Shown here: piece by piece, positions 8,303-16,761 of the stretch | Layout of the letters: every line of letters begins with the position of its first letter | Numbering within the stretch: position 1 is the first letter of the stretch | DNA from: Mycolicibacterium madagascariense | Lineage (GTDB): Bacteria > Actinomycetota > Actinomycetes > Mycobacteriales > Mycobacteriaceae | Length of the DNA stretch: 64,000 nt | Reading direction: 5' to 3' | Assembly (NCBI RefSeq): GCF_010729665.1 | Contig: NZ_AP022610.1 | Location: 372,001 to 436,000 of the forward strand | Program-made: the position numbers and the translations under genes | The notes under the pieces: generated by a model | What the model was told of the DNA's origin: nothing | What the model saw: the letters and a program-made list of their open reading frames with translations, nothing else | Database searches by the model: none

Positions 8303-9121
8303 ATGGACCCTCCGCCGACGGGCTGGCGGCCCGACCCCACCGGCCGCCACGAGGGTCGCTACTACGTCACCGGACGGCCCACCAACAGGGTCCGCAACGG
8401 ACGGTCGCAGACCACCGACGAGGTCGGCGGCCGGATGCTGCCCCAGTACGTCGAGGTGTCCGCCCCCGGCCGCCACAGCGTCCGGTCGTCATGGCTCGGC
8501 ACCGGTGCGTTGACGGTCATCGTCGTCCTGGTGGCCGGCATGGTGTGGGTCCTGCAGCATCCGCACCGCGACCAGGCCGCCTCGCCCGAGGCGACGTATC
8601 TGTCCGTCCTGCGCGACGCCGGCTGGGCGGGCGCCTTCTCCTCCGACGACGACGCGCTGGCCCACGGCCGACGGGTCTGCGCCCAACTCGAGGCCGGCGG
8701 TCCGCAACAGGGCCTGCCCGCCGACAAGATCGCCGTCGACCAGTTCTGCCCGCGTTTCTCCGATAATTTCCACGTCCTCGAAACGACCACGGTCACAGGC
8801 ACATTCGTCCTCATCGATGCGCTGGACCGGACGGGCATCAGCTCGATCGCCACCGACGGCGCGACGTGCCGGGGCAGCGACGGGTTCTCCGACATCGGAC
8901 GCGACACCAGGGTGATCGTGAAGAACGGAACGGGCGAGACACTGGCCACCACCGCACTGGGCGACGGCCACCCCGCCCCGGGGTCGTGCACGTTCGCGTT
9001 CACGTTTCCGATCACCGAGGGACAGGAGCGGTACGTCGTGTCGGTCAGTCACCGCGGCGAGTTCACCTACGGCTTCGACCAACTGCAGCACGCCGGCGTC
9101 CACATCCGGCTGGGTGGCTAG
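8303..9121 (+). CDS. Membrane-anchored DUF2510/DUF732 protein
   Basis: 272 residues. An N-terminal DUF2510-like motif (GWRPDPTGRHEGRYY) precedes a single transmembrane helix at about residues 65-85. After it comes an extracytoplasmic DUF732 domain: YLSVLRDAGW, then HGRRVCAQLEAGG and a second Cys in QFCPRF. The C-terminal part (DGHPAPGSCTF) resembles an exported MmpS-like beta domain, but I am not sure of this. DUF732 proteins are a mycobacterial speciality of unknown role. It follows the PLP gene by 3 bases and converges on the EspR-like regulator with a 4-base overlap. Confidence 0.78.
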   Translation: MDPPPTGWRPDPTGRHEGRYYVTGRPTNRVRNGRSQTTDEVGGRMLPQYVEVSAPGRHSVRSSWLGTGALTVIVVLVAGMVWVLQHPHRDQAASPEATYLSVLRDAGWAGAFSSDDDALAHGRRVCAQLEAGGPQQGLPADKIAVDQFCPRFSDNFHVLETTTVTGTFVLIDALDRTGISSIATDGATCRGSDGFSDIGRDTRVIVKNGTGETLATTALGDGHPAPGSCTFAFTFPITEGQERYVVSVSHRGEFTYGFDQLQHAGVHIRLGG

Positions 9122-9513
9122 GCGCCGCGGCAGCCCTCGCGGCGCAGCTCGTCGGCCGCGAACTCCAACTCCCGCAGCGCGCGCGGCGACATGCCGATCG
9201 TGCGGGCGGCGATGCGGCGTACGCCCTCGTCACGGGCGATGTCCAGCCAGTCGAGTTCCTTCGTCATCGCGGCGTAGTACTGGTCGTCGGTGAAGTAGGC
9301 CGGTTCGACGCCGAAGAACATGGCCAGGGCGGCCATGGTGGCACTCGACGGGTTCGTGCGGGTGCCCGCCCGCAGCTGGGAGAGGTAGGGCCCGGAGATC
9401 TTGACGCCCGCGGCCTTGAGCGCGGCGACGACCTCCGTCCCCTTGTACGGCTCGCGCAGCGGCGGATACACCGTGTCGAACAGCCGATTCAATCGTGCGG
9501 CGAATGTCGTCAT
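9118..9513 (-). CDS. EspR-like XRE-family nucleoid/transcription regulator
   Basis: 131-residue helix-turn-helix protein. The N-terminus FAARLNRLFDTVYPP and the stretches PYLSQLR-G-RTNPS-ATMAALA and AYFTDD match mycobacterial EspR almost residue for residue. EspR is a 132-residue dimer that regulates the ESX-1 espACD operon and acts as an architectural DNA-binding protein. The C-terminal dimerisation helices (EFAADELRRE) are kept. No ESX gene lies in this window, and there is no sign whether this is the main EspR or a paralogue. It is encoded just downstream of the P450 operon on the same strand. Confidence 0.88.
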   Translation of the reverse strand: MTTFAARLNRLFDTVYPPLREPYKGTEVVAALKAAGVKISGPYLSQLRAGTRTNPSSATMAALAMFFGVEPAYFTDDQYYAAMTKELDWLDIARDEGVRRIAARTIGMSPRALRELEFAADELRREGCRGA

Positions 9514-9603
9514 CCCTGAAAAGCCCCCCGTCGTCGCGACGCGGTCCCCACCGCGGCCGCCAAGCGGCGACAGTGTTCCCGCTGTGCGTCGACTCCAAAC
9601 CCG

Positions 9604-10791
9604 CTAGCCGACGAGCCGCAGGGGCAGTCGCTCGTGGCGCCGGATGATGTTGTTGATCGCCCAGGTCGGCGGACCGGTGACCTCGATGTGCTCCACCCGC
9701 TCGACGAGAGCCCGCAGTATCGCGGTGGTCTCCAGCCGGGCCAGGCCCTGACCCGCACAGGCGTGCGCGCCCTGGCCGAAGCCCAGGTGGCGGGTGGCGT
9801 CGCGGCCGATGTCGAAGGTGCCCGGGTCGTCCCATTCTCGCTCGTCGCGGTTGGCCGAGGCGTAGACCACCAGGACCCTCGCGCCGGCGGGTATCGACGT
9901 CGAACCGATCTGACTGTCCCGCAGCGCCTTTCGCGAGAAGGCCCGCAGCGGTGACTCGTAGCGGACCACCTCGTTGACCGCGTTGGACAGCAGCGTCGGA
10001 TCGTCGCGCAGCCGCTGCCACTGCTCGGGATGGGTGCCGAACAGGTACAGCGCATGCGAGATCGCGCTGATCGTGGTGTCCAGCGACGGTGCGATGTAGT
10101 CGACCATCAGCGGCGAGCACTCGTCGTGGGAGAGCTTGCCCTCGTCGGCGGCGAGCAGGACGTCGTGCCCGAGGCTGCCCTCGAGCATCGCGCGTTCGCG
10201 CACCACCCGGCGGGCGAACCGCAGCATCCGCAGGGCGCCCGGCAGTGCCCGCAGCGACTGCACGTTCACCGGACCCAGCACGTCGAACGTCGCTCCACCC
10301 CAGGGCAGGAGGTGATCGCGTTGATCGCGGGGCCAGCCGACGAGGTCGGGCACCACGGCCATCGGCAGCGCCATCGCGAGGTCGGCCACCCCGTCGATCG
10401 CCCCCTTGGCGAGCGCGGCGTCGACGACGGCCGCGGCCTGCGCGTCGACGCTCTCGCCGATGGCCCGCAGCGCGCGCGGCAGCATCCGATGCGCGACGAG
10501 CTTGCGTCGCCGATCATGTTCGGCGCCATCGCTGTTGAGGGTGGTCCCGCGGGACATCCAGTTGATGATGGGGTTGAGCGCCACCCCCTGGCCGGAGATG
10601 AACCCCTCGTCGTCGCGGAGGACGGCCTTGCACTCGGCGAAGCGCGGCAGCGCGTAGACCCGTTGGCGGGGGAGCCAGACCACCTCGCCCATCTCGCGCA
10701 TGCGCGTGTAGTGCGGGTAGGGGTCGATGATCGCGTCGGTGCGGTAGACGTTGGGGCGGTAGACGGGGACGCCGCGGTGGGTCGTCCTCAC
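9604..10791 (-). CDS. Cytochrome P450
   Basis: 395-residue soluble bacterial P450. The heme-thiolate motif FGQGAHACAG puts the axial Cys near residue 345. The K-helix ExxR is in NEVVRYESP, and the I-helix reads APSLDTT, where the usual AGxDTT glycine is replaced but the Asp-Thr pair is kept. The GTG start at 10791 overlaps the stop of the FAD hydroxylase gene (GTGA). It is the last gene of the operon starting at 14382 and probably hydroxylates or demethylates the pathway's aromatic substrate; ferredoxin and reductase partners are not in the operon. Longer open frame upstream is antisense to the neighbouring gene and not used. Confidence 0.9.
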   Translation of the reverse strand: MRTTHRGVPVYRPNVYRTDAIIDPYPHYTRMREMGEVVWLPRQRVYALPRFAECKAVLRDDEGFISGQGVALNPIINWMSRGTTLNSDGAEHDRRRKLVAHRMLPRALRAIGESVDAQAAAVVDAALAKGAIDGVADLAMALPMAVVPDLVGWPRDQRDHLLPWGGATFDVLGPVNVQSLRALPGALRMLRFARRVVRERAMLEGSLGHDVLLAADEGKLSHDECSPLMVDYIAPSLDTTISAISHALYLFGTHPEQWQRLRDDPTLLSNAVNEVVRYESPLRAFSRKALRDSQIGSTSIPAGARVLVVYASANRDEREWDDPGTFDIGRDATRHLGFGQGAHACAGQGLARLETTAILRALVERVEHIEVTGPPTWAINNIIRRHERLPLRLVG

Positions 10792-12314
10792 GAGACGGGC
10801 TCCGTCGTCCGCAGCGTCGTGGAGGCGGGCAGCGCGTCGCACAGGGCGGCGACGTCGCGGCCGGCCGCCAGCACGGTGCGATCGGGCCGGACGATGGCCG
10901 CCTTCGCACGTCCGCGCCGAAGCCACGCCGCCAGTTCGGAGTTCGGCGCGACGACGTGGACCGCCGCTCCACGGTGCGTGGCGCGGGCGGGGGGTGCGAC
11001 GGTCGTGACGAGACCGAACCCGAGGCCCAGTTCGGCGTCGAGCCGCGTGCCGTCGGCGCCGAGCGGATTGGGGCACAGCGTGCCCGCCAGGTCCCACGGC
11101 AATCGGGACCGCCGCACCAGTGCGGTGCGGTGCAGGGCGGGGGTCCTGCCGTCCAGCACCTTGGAGGTCAATCCGGGGAGCCGGCTCAGCCGCGGCAGGA
11201 CGGCCCTGCGCACGCGACTGCCGAGCGCGCCACCGGAGGTCATCAGTCGACCGACGACGAGGGCTAGTCGAATCATGCTGCGGGCGTGCGGCTTTCGCTC
11301 CTGTTCGTAGCTGTCGAGTACGCCGTCGGCCAGGGTGCCGCGCAGCACGCCCGCCAGCTTCCACGTCAGGTTCGCCGCGTCGCGCACGCCGGCGCCCATG
11401 CCCTGACCGATGAAGGGCGGGGTCAGATGAGCGGCGTCCCCGAGCAGGAAGACCCGGCCGCGCCGCCAACGGTCCGCCAGTTGCGCACGAAAGGTGTACT
11501 CCGCCACCCGGACGATCTCGAGGTCACCGGCGTCGACGCGGCCGACCCACGGCGCGATGAGCGGGCCGAGACGGTCCAGCGTGCCGAAGTCCGCGGCCGC
11601 CTCGTCGTCGTGCAGCCGGAACTCCCAGCGGTAGCGGGTGTCACCGATCCGCATGTAGGTGCCCGCCCGGTTCGGGTCGCACACCTGGTGCACGCCCTCC
11701 CACTGGGCGAGGTCCGCCGAGGTGGCGACGTCGACGACGAGCCACCGCTGCGCGAACCCGAGGTCGACCATGCGGGAACCGATGCGGCTGCGGGTCAGGC
11801 TGTTGGCGCCGTCGCAGCCCAGCACGTAGTCGGCGGTGACGGTCCGGTCCTTGCCGCCGGCCCGATTGGCATAGGTCACCCGGACGCGGCCGGCGGGGTC
11901 CTCTACGACGTCGGTGACCTCGACCTCGCCGCGCAACTCGGCCTCCGGATGGTGGGTCAGGTTGGCCCGCAGCAGGGCCTCCAGGTCGGGTTGGTCGAAC
12001 ATGTTGGCCTGCGGAAAGCCGTTGCGGCTCAACGTCGTATCGCGGGCGAACTCCACCAGGGTGGCCATGGTGGCATCGAGCAGCCGCAGTCCGAGGGCGG
12101 GGCGCGAAATCGCGGCGAACCCGTCGGCGACGCCCAGGCGCGCGAGGATGCGGTAGACCTCGTCGTCGAGGTGCACCGCGCGCGGCTGCGGGTAGACCCG
12201 CGACCAGCGGTCGAGGATCAGCGAGCGGACGCCGTACTGGGCCAGCAGCGTGGCGGCCGTGACGCCGGTCGGTCCGGCGCCGATGACGACCACCGGTACG
12301 TGCTCGGTGCTCAT
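10788..12314 (-). CDS. FAD-dependent aromatic hydroxylase (MhpA/PheA-type)
   Basis: 508-residue class A flavoprotein monooxygenase, similar to 3-(3-hydroxyphenyl)propionate hydroxylase. The N-terminal dinucleotide motif GAGPTGVTAA is at residues 12-21, the mid DG motif is in YVLGCDGANS, and the FAD ribityl-binding GDAAHLTPPFIGQGMGAG is near residue 290. A C-terminal thioredoxin-like domain ends in a typical VRPDRTVLA. It should ortho-hydroxylate a phenol to the catechol that the operon's extradiol dioxygenase cleaves. Start and stop overlap both neighbours by 4 bases. The exact substrate is not inferable. Confidence 0.9.
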   Translation of the reverse strand: MSTEHVPVVVIGAGPTGVTAATLLAQYGVRSLILDRWSRVYPQPRAVHLDDEVYRILARLGVADGFAAISRPALGLRLLDATMATLVEFARDTTLSRNGFPQANMFDQPDLEALLRANLTHHPEAELRGEVEVTDVVEDPAGRVRVTYANRAGGKDRTVTADYVLGCDGANSLTRSRIGSRMVDLGFAQRWLVVDVATSADLAQWEGVHQVCDPNRAGTYMRIGDTRYRWEFRLHDDEAAADFGTLDRLGPLIAPWVGRVDAGDLEIVRVAEYTFRAQLADRWRRGRVFLLGDAAHLTPPFIGQGMGAGVRDAANLTWKLAGVLRGTLADGVLDSYEQERKPHARSMIRLALVVGRLMTSGGALGSRVRRAVLPRLSRLPGLTSKVLDGRTPALHRTALVRRSRLPWDLAGTLCPNPLGADGTRLDAELGLGFGLVTTVAPPARATHRGAAVHVVAPNSELAAWLRRGRAKAAIVRPDRTVLAAGRDVAALCDALPASTTLRTTEPVS

Positions 12315-13249
12315 GCGTACCGGACCACCGTTCGCTGGGTGCCGAGGTCGATCGCCCCGTCGTCGGTCGCCACGCTAGCCGCCACGACGTCGCCGTCGGC
12401 GAGGTACTTGGCGTTCCTCGACTGGCTCCTGAAGAACGCCTTCCACTTCAGCGCGGGCGGGAGCAGTTGCCCGATGATCTCGACGGGCTTGGGCGGTGCG
12501 CTCAGCGCGGTGCCCGCGGGGGTTCCGGTGAGGAGCAGGTCGCCGACGTCCATGCGCTGAAAGCGCGTCAGCTCCCGAAGGGTGCGCACCGGTCGGTAGA
12601 TCATGTCGCCGGCCACGACGGAGTCCTGCCGCACCTCGCCGTTCACGCTCAACCGCAGACGCAGATCGCCGAGGCGGCGCAACTCGGCGGCCTCCAGCAG
12701 CACCAGGAACGGCCCCACGGGGGTGAAGGTGGGATATGACTTCGACTCGTAGAACTGGGTTTTCGGCAGCTGCACGTCGCGGGCGGACACGTCGTTGGTG
12801 ACGACGAGACCCGCGACGACGTCGGCGAGGTTCGCGTCGGTGACGTCCGAGCCGACCGGAAGCTCCCTGCCGATGACGAGCCCGATCTCGACCTCGTAGT
12901 CGAGGAACCGGACGTGCGCGGGCTTGACGACGTCGGCGGTCGGACCGCTGATCGACCCGGATGCCTTGCGAAAGAACGTCAACGGCACCGTGGCGGGATC
13001 CATGCCCGCGTCCTTGACGTGTGACGCGAAGTTGGTCATCTGGGCGACGACGCGGCACGGCGCGGTCACCGGCGAGACCAGCGCCAGGCTCTCGACGGGG
13101 ACGCCACCGTCGCGGCCGCGGGCCGCCTCGATGGCGGCGCGATCCCCGAGCAGCTCCGCGGTGGTGGCGGCGTCGGTGTCGATTGGCACCGCGCCGGAGT
13201 CGGTGCTGACGTACCAGGCGTCGGCGGTGCGGAGGACGGTGATGGTCAC
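12311..13249 (-). CDS. Fumarylacetoacetate hydrolase-family protein
   Basis: 312 residues with a C-terminal FAH fold. Metal ligands are visible in DYEVEIGLVIG (Glu/Glu) and in TNDVSARD (Asp), and GPFLV and LLTGTPAG follow. In meta-cleavage pathways such enzymes hydrolyse or hydrate/decarboxylate the ring-fission product. The GTG at 13249 is the start because it overlaps the dioxygenase stop (GTGA); the same arrangement joins this gene to the hydroxylase downstream. An N-terminal FAA_hydrolase_N-like segment (about 70 residues) is present. Confidence 0.9.
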   Translation of the reverse strand: MTITVLRTADAWYVSTDSGAVPIDTDAATTAELLGDRAAIEAARGRDGGVPVESLALVSPVTAPCRVVAQMTNFASHVKDAGMDPATVPLTFFRKASGSISGPTADVVKPAHVRFLDYEVEIGLVIGRELPVGSDVTDANLADVVAGLVVTNDVSARDVQLPKTQFYESKSYPTFTPVGPFLVLLEAAELRRLGDLRLRLSVNGEVRQDSVVAGDMIYRPVRTLRELTRFQRMDVGDLLLTGTPAGTALSAPPKPVEIIGQLLPPALKWKAFFRSQSRNAKYLADGDVVAASVATDDGAIDLGTQRTVVRYA

Positions 13250-14382
13250 GAGCTGGCTACCTTCAGTAGGCCGCCGAGGCGGGAGAGGGTGAATTCGTTG
13301 TCGCGGTCGCGGACCGCGGCCGCCATCGACCGCAGTTCGTCGAGGGCCTCCGGGCCCGGCGTGATGCCGAGGAAGTCCTTGGTCACCGGCGGCCCCCACT
13401 GCGCCAGCCCCGACGCGGTGAACGCCGCCCAGCCCGGTTCGAGGGTGCAGTCGAACATGTCGCCGTCGGTGAAGTGCTCGACGAGGAAACCGTCCGGATC
13501 GCGCCAGTAGTCGAAGATCTGGCTGCCCTGGACGTGCCGGCCGATGCCCCACGAGCGCCGGTATCCGCGCTCCCGCAGGTACTCTCCGCCTGCGGCCAGC
13601 GCATCGAGGTCGGCGACCTCGTATGCGGAGTGGACGTACCGGGTGCGCGGGCCGAGTGCGAGGGCGAGCGTGTGGTGGTCGGCGGGCGTGGCACCGCGGT
13701 CGCAGCGGATGAAGCTCATCGCCGGGCCCTGGTCGCGCTGACCGGGGAAGTAGAGGAAGTCGCTGACGATCATGCCGAGGGTGTCCAGGTACCAGTTCAG
13801 CGCGGCCCGGTACCTGGTGCTCTGCAGGACGACGTGGCCGAGCCGCTGCACCCGCGCGGGCATCCTGGGCGGACGCTGAGTGGCGTTGGCGCGCAACGTC
13901 TCTCGACCCATGTTGTAGACGTGCGGTGTCTGGGCGGGCAGCGGCACCCCGTCGTGCAGGCCCGCGACGACCCGGACCGGGATGCCGCTGGGGTCGACCA
14001 GGTCGACGGCGATGCCGCCGATGTCCTCCGGCAGGGGTGTGGGCGTCGCGCCCATGGCGTCGGCCACGGTCAGCACGTCGATCTCGTCGTGGGCGGTGAA
14101 CGCGCAGCCGACGAAACGGGACCGGGGGCCCTTGCGCGCGATGAGGCAGGGTCCCGCCGAGTTGGTGCCCCGCAGCCGGAGCTCGTCGTCGGTCCGCAGC
14201 GCCGTCGCGAAGCCGAAGGCGTGGGCGAAGGCCTCGGCGCGGACGAGGTCGGGCTTCTCGAACTCGAGCCAGGCGATGTCGCGGACCTTGATGATGGGCT
14301 GGCGGGACCGGTGGCGGTGTTCGCCCGGGCGGGCGCCCTGCTCGCTGTGCAGGTCCCGATGTGCGTCGACGGTGTGGCTCAC
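13246..14382 (-). CDS. Extradiol ring-cleavage dioxygenase (VOC type I)
   Basis: 378-residue two-domain vicinal-oxygen-chelate dioxygenase of the catechol 2,3-/2,3-dihydroxybiphenyl type. The catalytic C-terminal domain carries the Fe(II) ligands His in RLGHVVLQS, His in TRYVHSAYEV and Glu in FLVEHFTDGD. GTG 14382 is chosen as start because GAGAGGAGG stands 4 bases upstream. An in-frame ATG 57 bases earlier would begin upstream of the operator copy at 14403-14416 and translate through it. First gene of a four-gene operon with 4-base overlaps throughout. Substrate unknown. Confidence 0.92.
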   Translation of the reverse strand: MSHTVDAHRDLHSEQGARPGEHRHRSRQPIIKVRDIAWLEFEKPDLVRAEAFAHAFGFATALRTDDELRLRGTNSAGPCLIARKGPRSRFVGCAFTAHDEIDVLTVADAMGATPTPLPEDIGGIAVDLVDPSGIPVRVVAGLHDGVPLPAQTPHVYNMGRETLRANATQRPPRMPARVQRLGHVVLQSTRYRAALNWYLDTLGMIVSDFLYFPGQRDQGPAMSFIRCDRGATPADHHTLALALGPRTRYVHSAYEVADLDALAAGGEYLRERGYRRSWGIGRHVQGSQIFDYWRDPDGFLVEHFTDGDMFDCTLEPGWAAFTASGLAQWGPPVTKDFLGITPGPEALDELRSMAAAVRDRDNEFTLSRLGGLLKVASS

Positions 14383-14402
14383 CGCGCCTCCTCTCAACGT
14401 GC

Positions 14403-14416
14403 TGACGAAATCGTCA
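14403..14416 (-). promoter_or_regulatory. Candidate TetR operator, copy 2 (perfect palindrome)
   Basis: TGACGAAATCGTCA is a perfect 6-2-6 palindrome just upstream of the dioxygenase ribosome binding site, on the dioxygenase side of the divergent promoter region. Confidence 0.7.
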
Positions 14417-14445
14417 CATACGCCGCTATCCTCAGTCAAGCAATC

Positions 14446-14459
14446 TGACGAAATCCTCA
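14446..14459 (+). promoter_or_regulatory. Candidate TetR operator, copy 3
   Basis: TGACGAAATCCTCA is identical to copy 1 at 4337. It starts 30 bases before the TetR gene's -10 element TAAGAT (14476-14481), which suits autoregulation. Confidence 0.68.
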
Positions 14460-14510
14460 GATCCGACGATCGCGCTAAGATCGTCCGGTCATCGCCGGAG
14501 AGGACCGCCC

Positions 14511-15170
14511 ATGGCCGTCGAGCAGGACCCGCCCAACCGCGTGGCGCGCCGCAAACAACGCACCCGTGCGGCGCTCATCGCCGCGGCGCAGTCCTTCATC
14601 GCGGCCGGCAAGCTCAACGTCCCCGTGCTGGAGATCACCCAGGCGGCCGACGTCGGCATGGGGTCGTTCTACAACCACTTCGACAGCAAGGAAGAGCTGT
14701 TCGACGCGGCGCTGACCGAGGTGCTCGACGTCCACGGCGCGCTCCTCGACGATCTGACCGCGTCGCTCGACGACCCGGCCGAGGCGTTCGCCCGCAGCTT
14801 CCGCCTGACGGGTCGACTGTTCCGTCGGCGCCCGCAGGAGAGCAAAGTCCTTCTCGCGAGCGGACTTTCGCTGCTGAACTCCGATCGGGGCGTGGCGCCG
14901 CGGGCCCGGCGGGACGTGCAGGCGGGGATGGCGGCCGGCCGCTTCGAGGTCGCCGACCTGAGCTTGGCGATGGCGGTCGTCGGCGGTGCGCTGCTGGGGC
15001 TGGGGCAGCTGCTGCACGACGAACCGGATCGCGACGACGCCTCCGCCGCGGACGCCGTCACCGAACACGTCCTCAAGCTGCTGGGCATGCCGCCCGAGGA
15101 AGCGCGTCGGATCTGCGGGTTGCCGCTGCCCGACCTCGCGGCGTTCGGTCAGGCGGGTTCGGCGGCCTGA
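14511..15170 (+). CDS. TetR-family regulator of the ring-cleavage operon
   Basis: 219 residues. The N-terminal helix-turn-helix spans about residues 15-60 (ALIAAAQSFIAAGK, ITQAADVGMGSFYNHFDSKEELF). The ligand-binding C-terminal domain is all-helical with an extended tail after RICGLPLPDL. The gene is divergent from the dioxygenase operon, and two palindromes lie between them. I infer that it represses itself, that operon and the amidohydrolase/SDR pair at 4.3 kb. GGAGAGGA before ATG 14511 supplies a ribosome binding site. Confidence 0.9.
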   Translation: MAVEQDPPNRVARRKQRTRAALIAAAQSFIAAGKLNVPVLEITQAADVGMGSFYNHFDSKEELFDAALTEVLDVHGALLDDLTASLDDPAEAFARSFRLTGRLFRRRPQESKVLLASGLSLLNSDRGVAPRARRDVQAGMAAGRFEVADLSLAMAVVGGALLGLGQLLHDEPDRDDASAADAVTEHVLKLLGMPPEEARRICGLPLPDLAAFGQAGSAA

Positions 15171-15180
15171 CGCGGGCGGG

Positions 15181-15540
15181 CTACAGCGGGATGACGGTCT
15201 CGCTGTTGAGGGTTCGCCACATTCGCCGGCACGCGGAGCCGACGCGACGCCAGACGGCGCCGTGCGCAAGGGCGTCGATGAGGTCCTGGTCGGCGATGAC
15301 GTAACCGCCGTCGAGACGGCGCCACCAACCCGCCAGCGACAGCTCGATGGCGGCCATCGTGGTGACGCGGCCGTGGGCGAGCGTGTCCAGGACGTCGTCG
15401 GCGATGAAGGCGCCCCGCGTGCTGTGCGCGAGGTGGTCGACGACGCGCACGTGCACCTCGAGCGCAGCGGGTGAGAGCACGGGCCGCGTCCGGGTGGCGC
15501 GCAACGCCTCGACCTCGGAGAACACCGACTTGTCGTCCAT
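15181..15540 (-). CDS. Hypothetical protein
   Basis: 119 residues, no signal peptide or membrane helix, no family recognised. It is mostly helical in appearance, with a basic Trp-containing C-terminal half (WWRRLDGGYVIADQDLIDALAHG, WRRVGSACRRMWR). ATG 15540 is chosen because TACAGT (15547-15552) lies exactly 6 bases upstream, which suggests a leaderless mRNA. An alternative ATG 33 bases earlier would run through that promoter. It lies 10 bases from the stop of the convergent TetR gene. Confidence 0.6.
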   Translation of the reverse strand: MDDKSVFSEVEALRATRTRPVLSPAALEVHVRVVDHLAHSTRGAFIADDVLDTLAHGRVTTMAAIELSLAGWWRRLDGGYVIADQDLIDALAHGAVWRRVGSACRRMWRTLNSETVIPL

Positions 15541-15546
15541 GCCACC

Positions 15547-15552
15547 ACTGTA
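15547..15552 (-). promoter_or_regulatory. -10 element (TACAGT), leaderless promoter
   Basis: TACAGT on the minus strand, 6 bases before ATG 15540. No ribosome binding site is seen. Confidence 0.5.
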
Positions 15553-15583
15553 GGCGCAACACGGACGTAACACCGAATTTACA

Positions 15584-15599
15584 CGGGGAAATTACCCCG
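15584..15599 (-). terminator. Weak hairpin after the second desaturase gene
   Basis: CGGGG (15584-15588) and CCCCG (15595-15599) pair around an AT-rich 6-base loop, 10 bases past the desaturase stop. Only 5 bp, so uncertain. Confidence 0.3.
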
Positions 15600-15609
15600 A
15601 TCGCTCTCG

Positions 15610-16746
15610 TCAGGCGGCGTGCGCGCGCGTGACGGTCGACGGGGTGACCGCGGTGACCGCCCTGCGGGCGAAGCCGTTCGGCAGCGACAGCGCGAAGACC
15701 TTCTTCCACGCCGAGGCCACCTGCCTGGGCAGCGAGCCGGTCGTGTAGGTCAGGCCGTAGCGCTCGAACAGCTCCTGAACCTTCGGGGCGATCTCCTGAT
15801 AGCGGTTGCTCGGCAGGTCGGGGAACAGGTGGTGCTCGATCTGGAAGGACAGGTTGCCGGTCATGAAGTGCAGCAGGCGGCTGCCCGAGATGTTGGCCGA
15901 GCCCAGCATCTGCCGCAGATACCATTCGCCGCGGGTCTCGCCGTCGATCGAGCTGCGCTCGAAGGTCTGCACGCCCTCGGGGAAGTGCCCGCACATGATG
16001 ACCGAGTGCGTCCACAGATTGCGCACGACGTTGGCGGTCAGGTTGGCCGTGAGCGTGGACACCGCCGACGGCCCCGACAGCAGCGGGTGCAGCAGGTAGT
16101 CCTTGGTGGCCTGCCTGCGGATCTTCGCGAGCACCCGCTTGCCCTTGGCGCGGAACTCCGCCTTGTCGGTGCGCCCCTTGAGGTACTTGCCGATCTGCAG
16201 GTCGTAGGCCGCGATGCCGTATTCGAACAGGCACGCGTTGAGGAAGTTCCACAGCGGCTGGGCGAGGTAGAACGGCACCCACTGCTGGTTCTCGTCGACG
16301 CGCATGATGCCGTAGCCGAGGTCGTGGTCCTTGCCGCGGACGTTCGTGTAGGTGTGGTGCACCTCGTTGTGGGAGTGCTTCCACATGTCGGCGGGCGAGG
16401 CGTTGTCCCACTCCCACGTGGTGGAGTGAATCTTGTTGTCGCGCATCCAGTCCCACTGACCGTGCATGACGTTGTGGCCGATCTCCATGTTCTCCACGAT
16501 CTTCGAGATCGACAGGCCGAGGGTGCCGACGATCCACGCCGGCGGGAAGAGCGAGAAGAGCAGGATCGCCCGACTGCCGAGTTCGAGCTTGCGTTGGCCG
16601 TCGATCACCCTGCGGATGTAGGCGGCGTCGCGCTCACCGCGGCTGGCGATGACCTGCTCGCGGATCGCGTCGAGTTCGCGTCCGAGGTTCTCGATGTCCT
16701 CGGCGGTCAGGTGGGTGGTCGGATCGTTGGCGAGCTGAGTGGTCAT
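15610..16746 (-). CDS. Membrane fatty-acid desaturase (second DesA3-like copy)
   Basis: 378-residue di-iron desaturase. Histidine boxes are HNVMH (H91, H95), HSHNEVHH (H126, H130-131) and QIEHHLFPD near residue 300. It closely resembles the desaturase at 921-2159 but lacks that protein's C-terminal extension. ATG 16746 is preceded by AAGGAGAT at a good distance. It lies 15 bases downstream of its reductase gene. The order reductase then desaturase is the same as in the first pair, but on the opposite strand. Confidence 0.93.
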   Translation of the reverse strand: MTTQLANDPTTHLTAEDIENLGRELDAIREQVIASRGERDAAYIRRVIDGQRKLELGSRAILLFSLFPPAWIVGTLGLSISKIVENMEIGHNVMHGQWDWMRDNKIHSTTWEWDNASPADMWKHSHNEVHHTYTNVRGKDHDLGYGIMRVDENQQWVPFYLAQPLWNFLNACLFEYGIAAYDLQIGKYLKGRTDKAEFRAKGKRVLAKIRRQATKDYLLHPLLSGPSAVSTLTANLTANVVRNLWTHSVIMCGHFPEGVQTFERSSIDGETRGEWYLRQMLGSANISGSRLLHFMTGNLSFQIEHHLFPDLPSNRYQEIAPKVQELFERYGLTYTTGSLPRQVASAWKKVFALSLPNGFARRAVTAVTPSTVTRAHAA

Positions 16747-16761
16747 GTCGAATCTCCTTGA

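Noticed and set aside
10792..11469. Upstream extension of the P450 frame
   Set aside because: It is out of frame within the FAD hydroxylase gene. GTG 10791 overlapping the previous stop is the natural start.
14427..14438. A fourth operator-like half-site between the two TetR operators
   Set aside because: TATCCTCAGTCA shares only the TCCTCA half and has no matching second arm.
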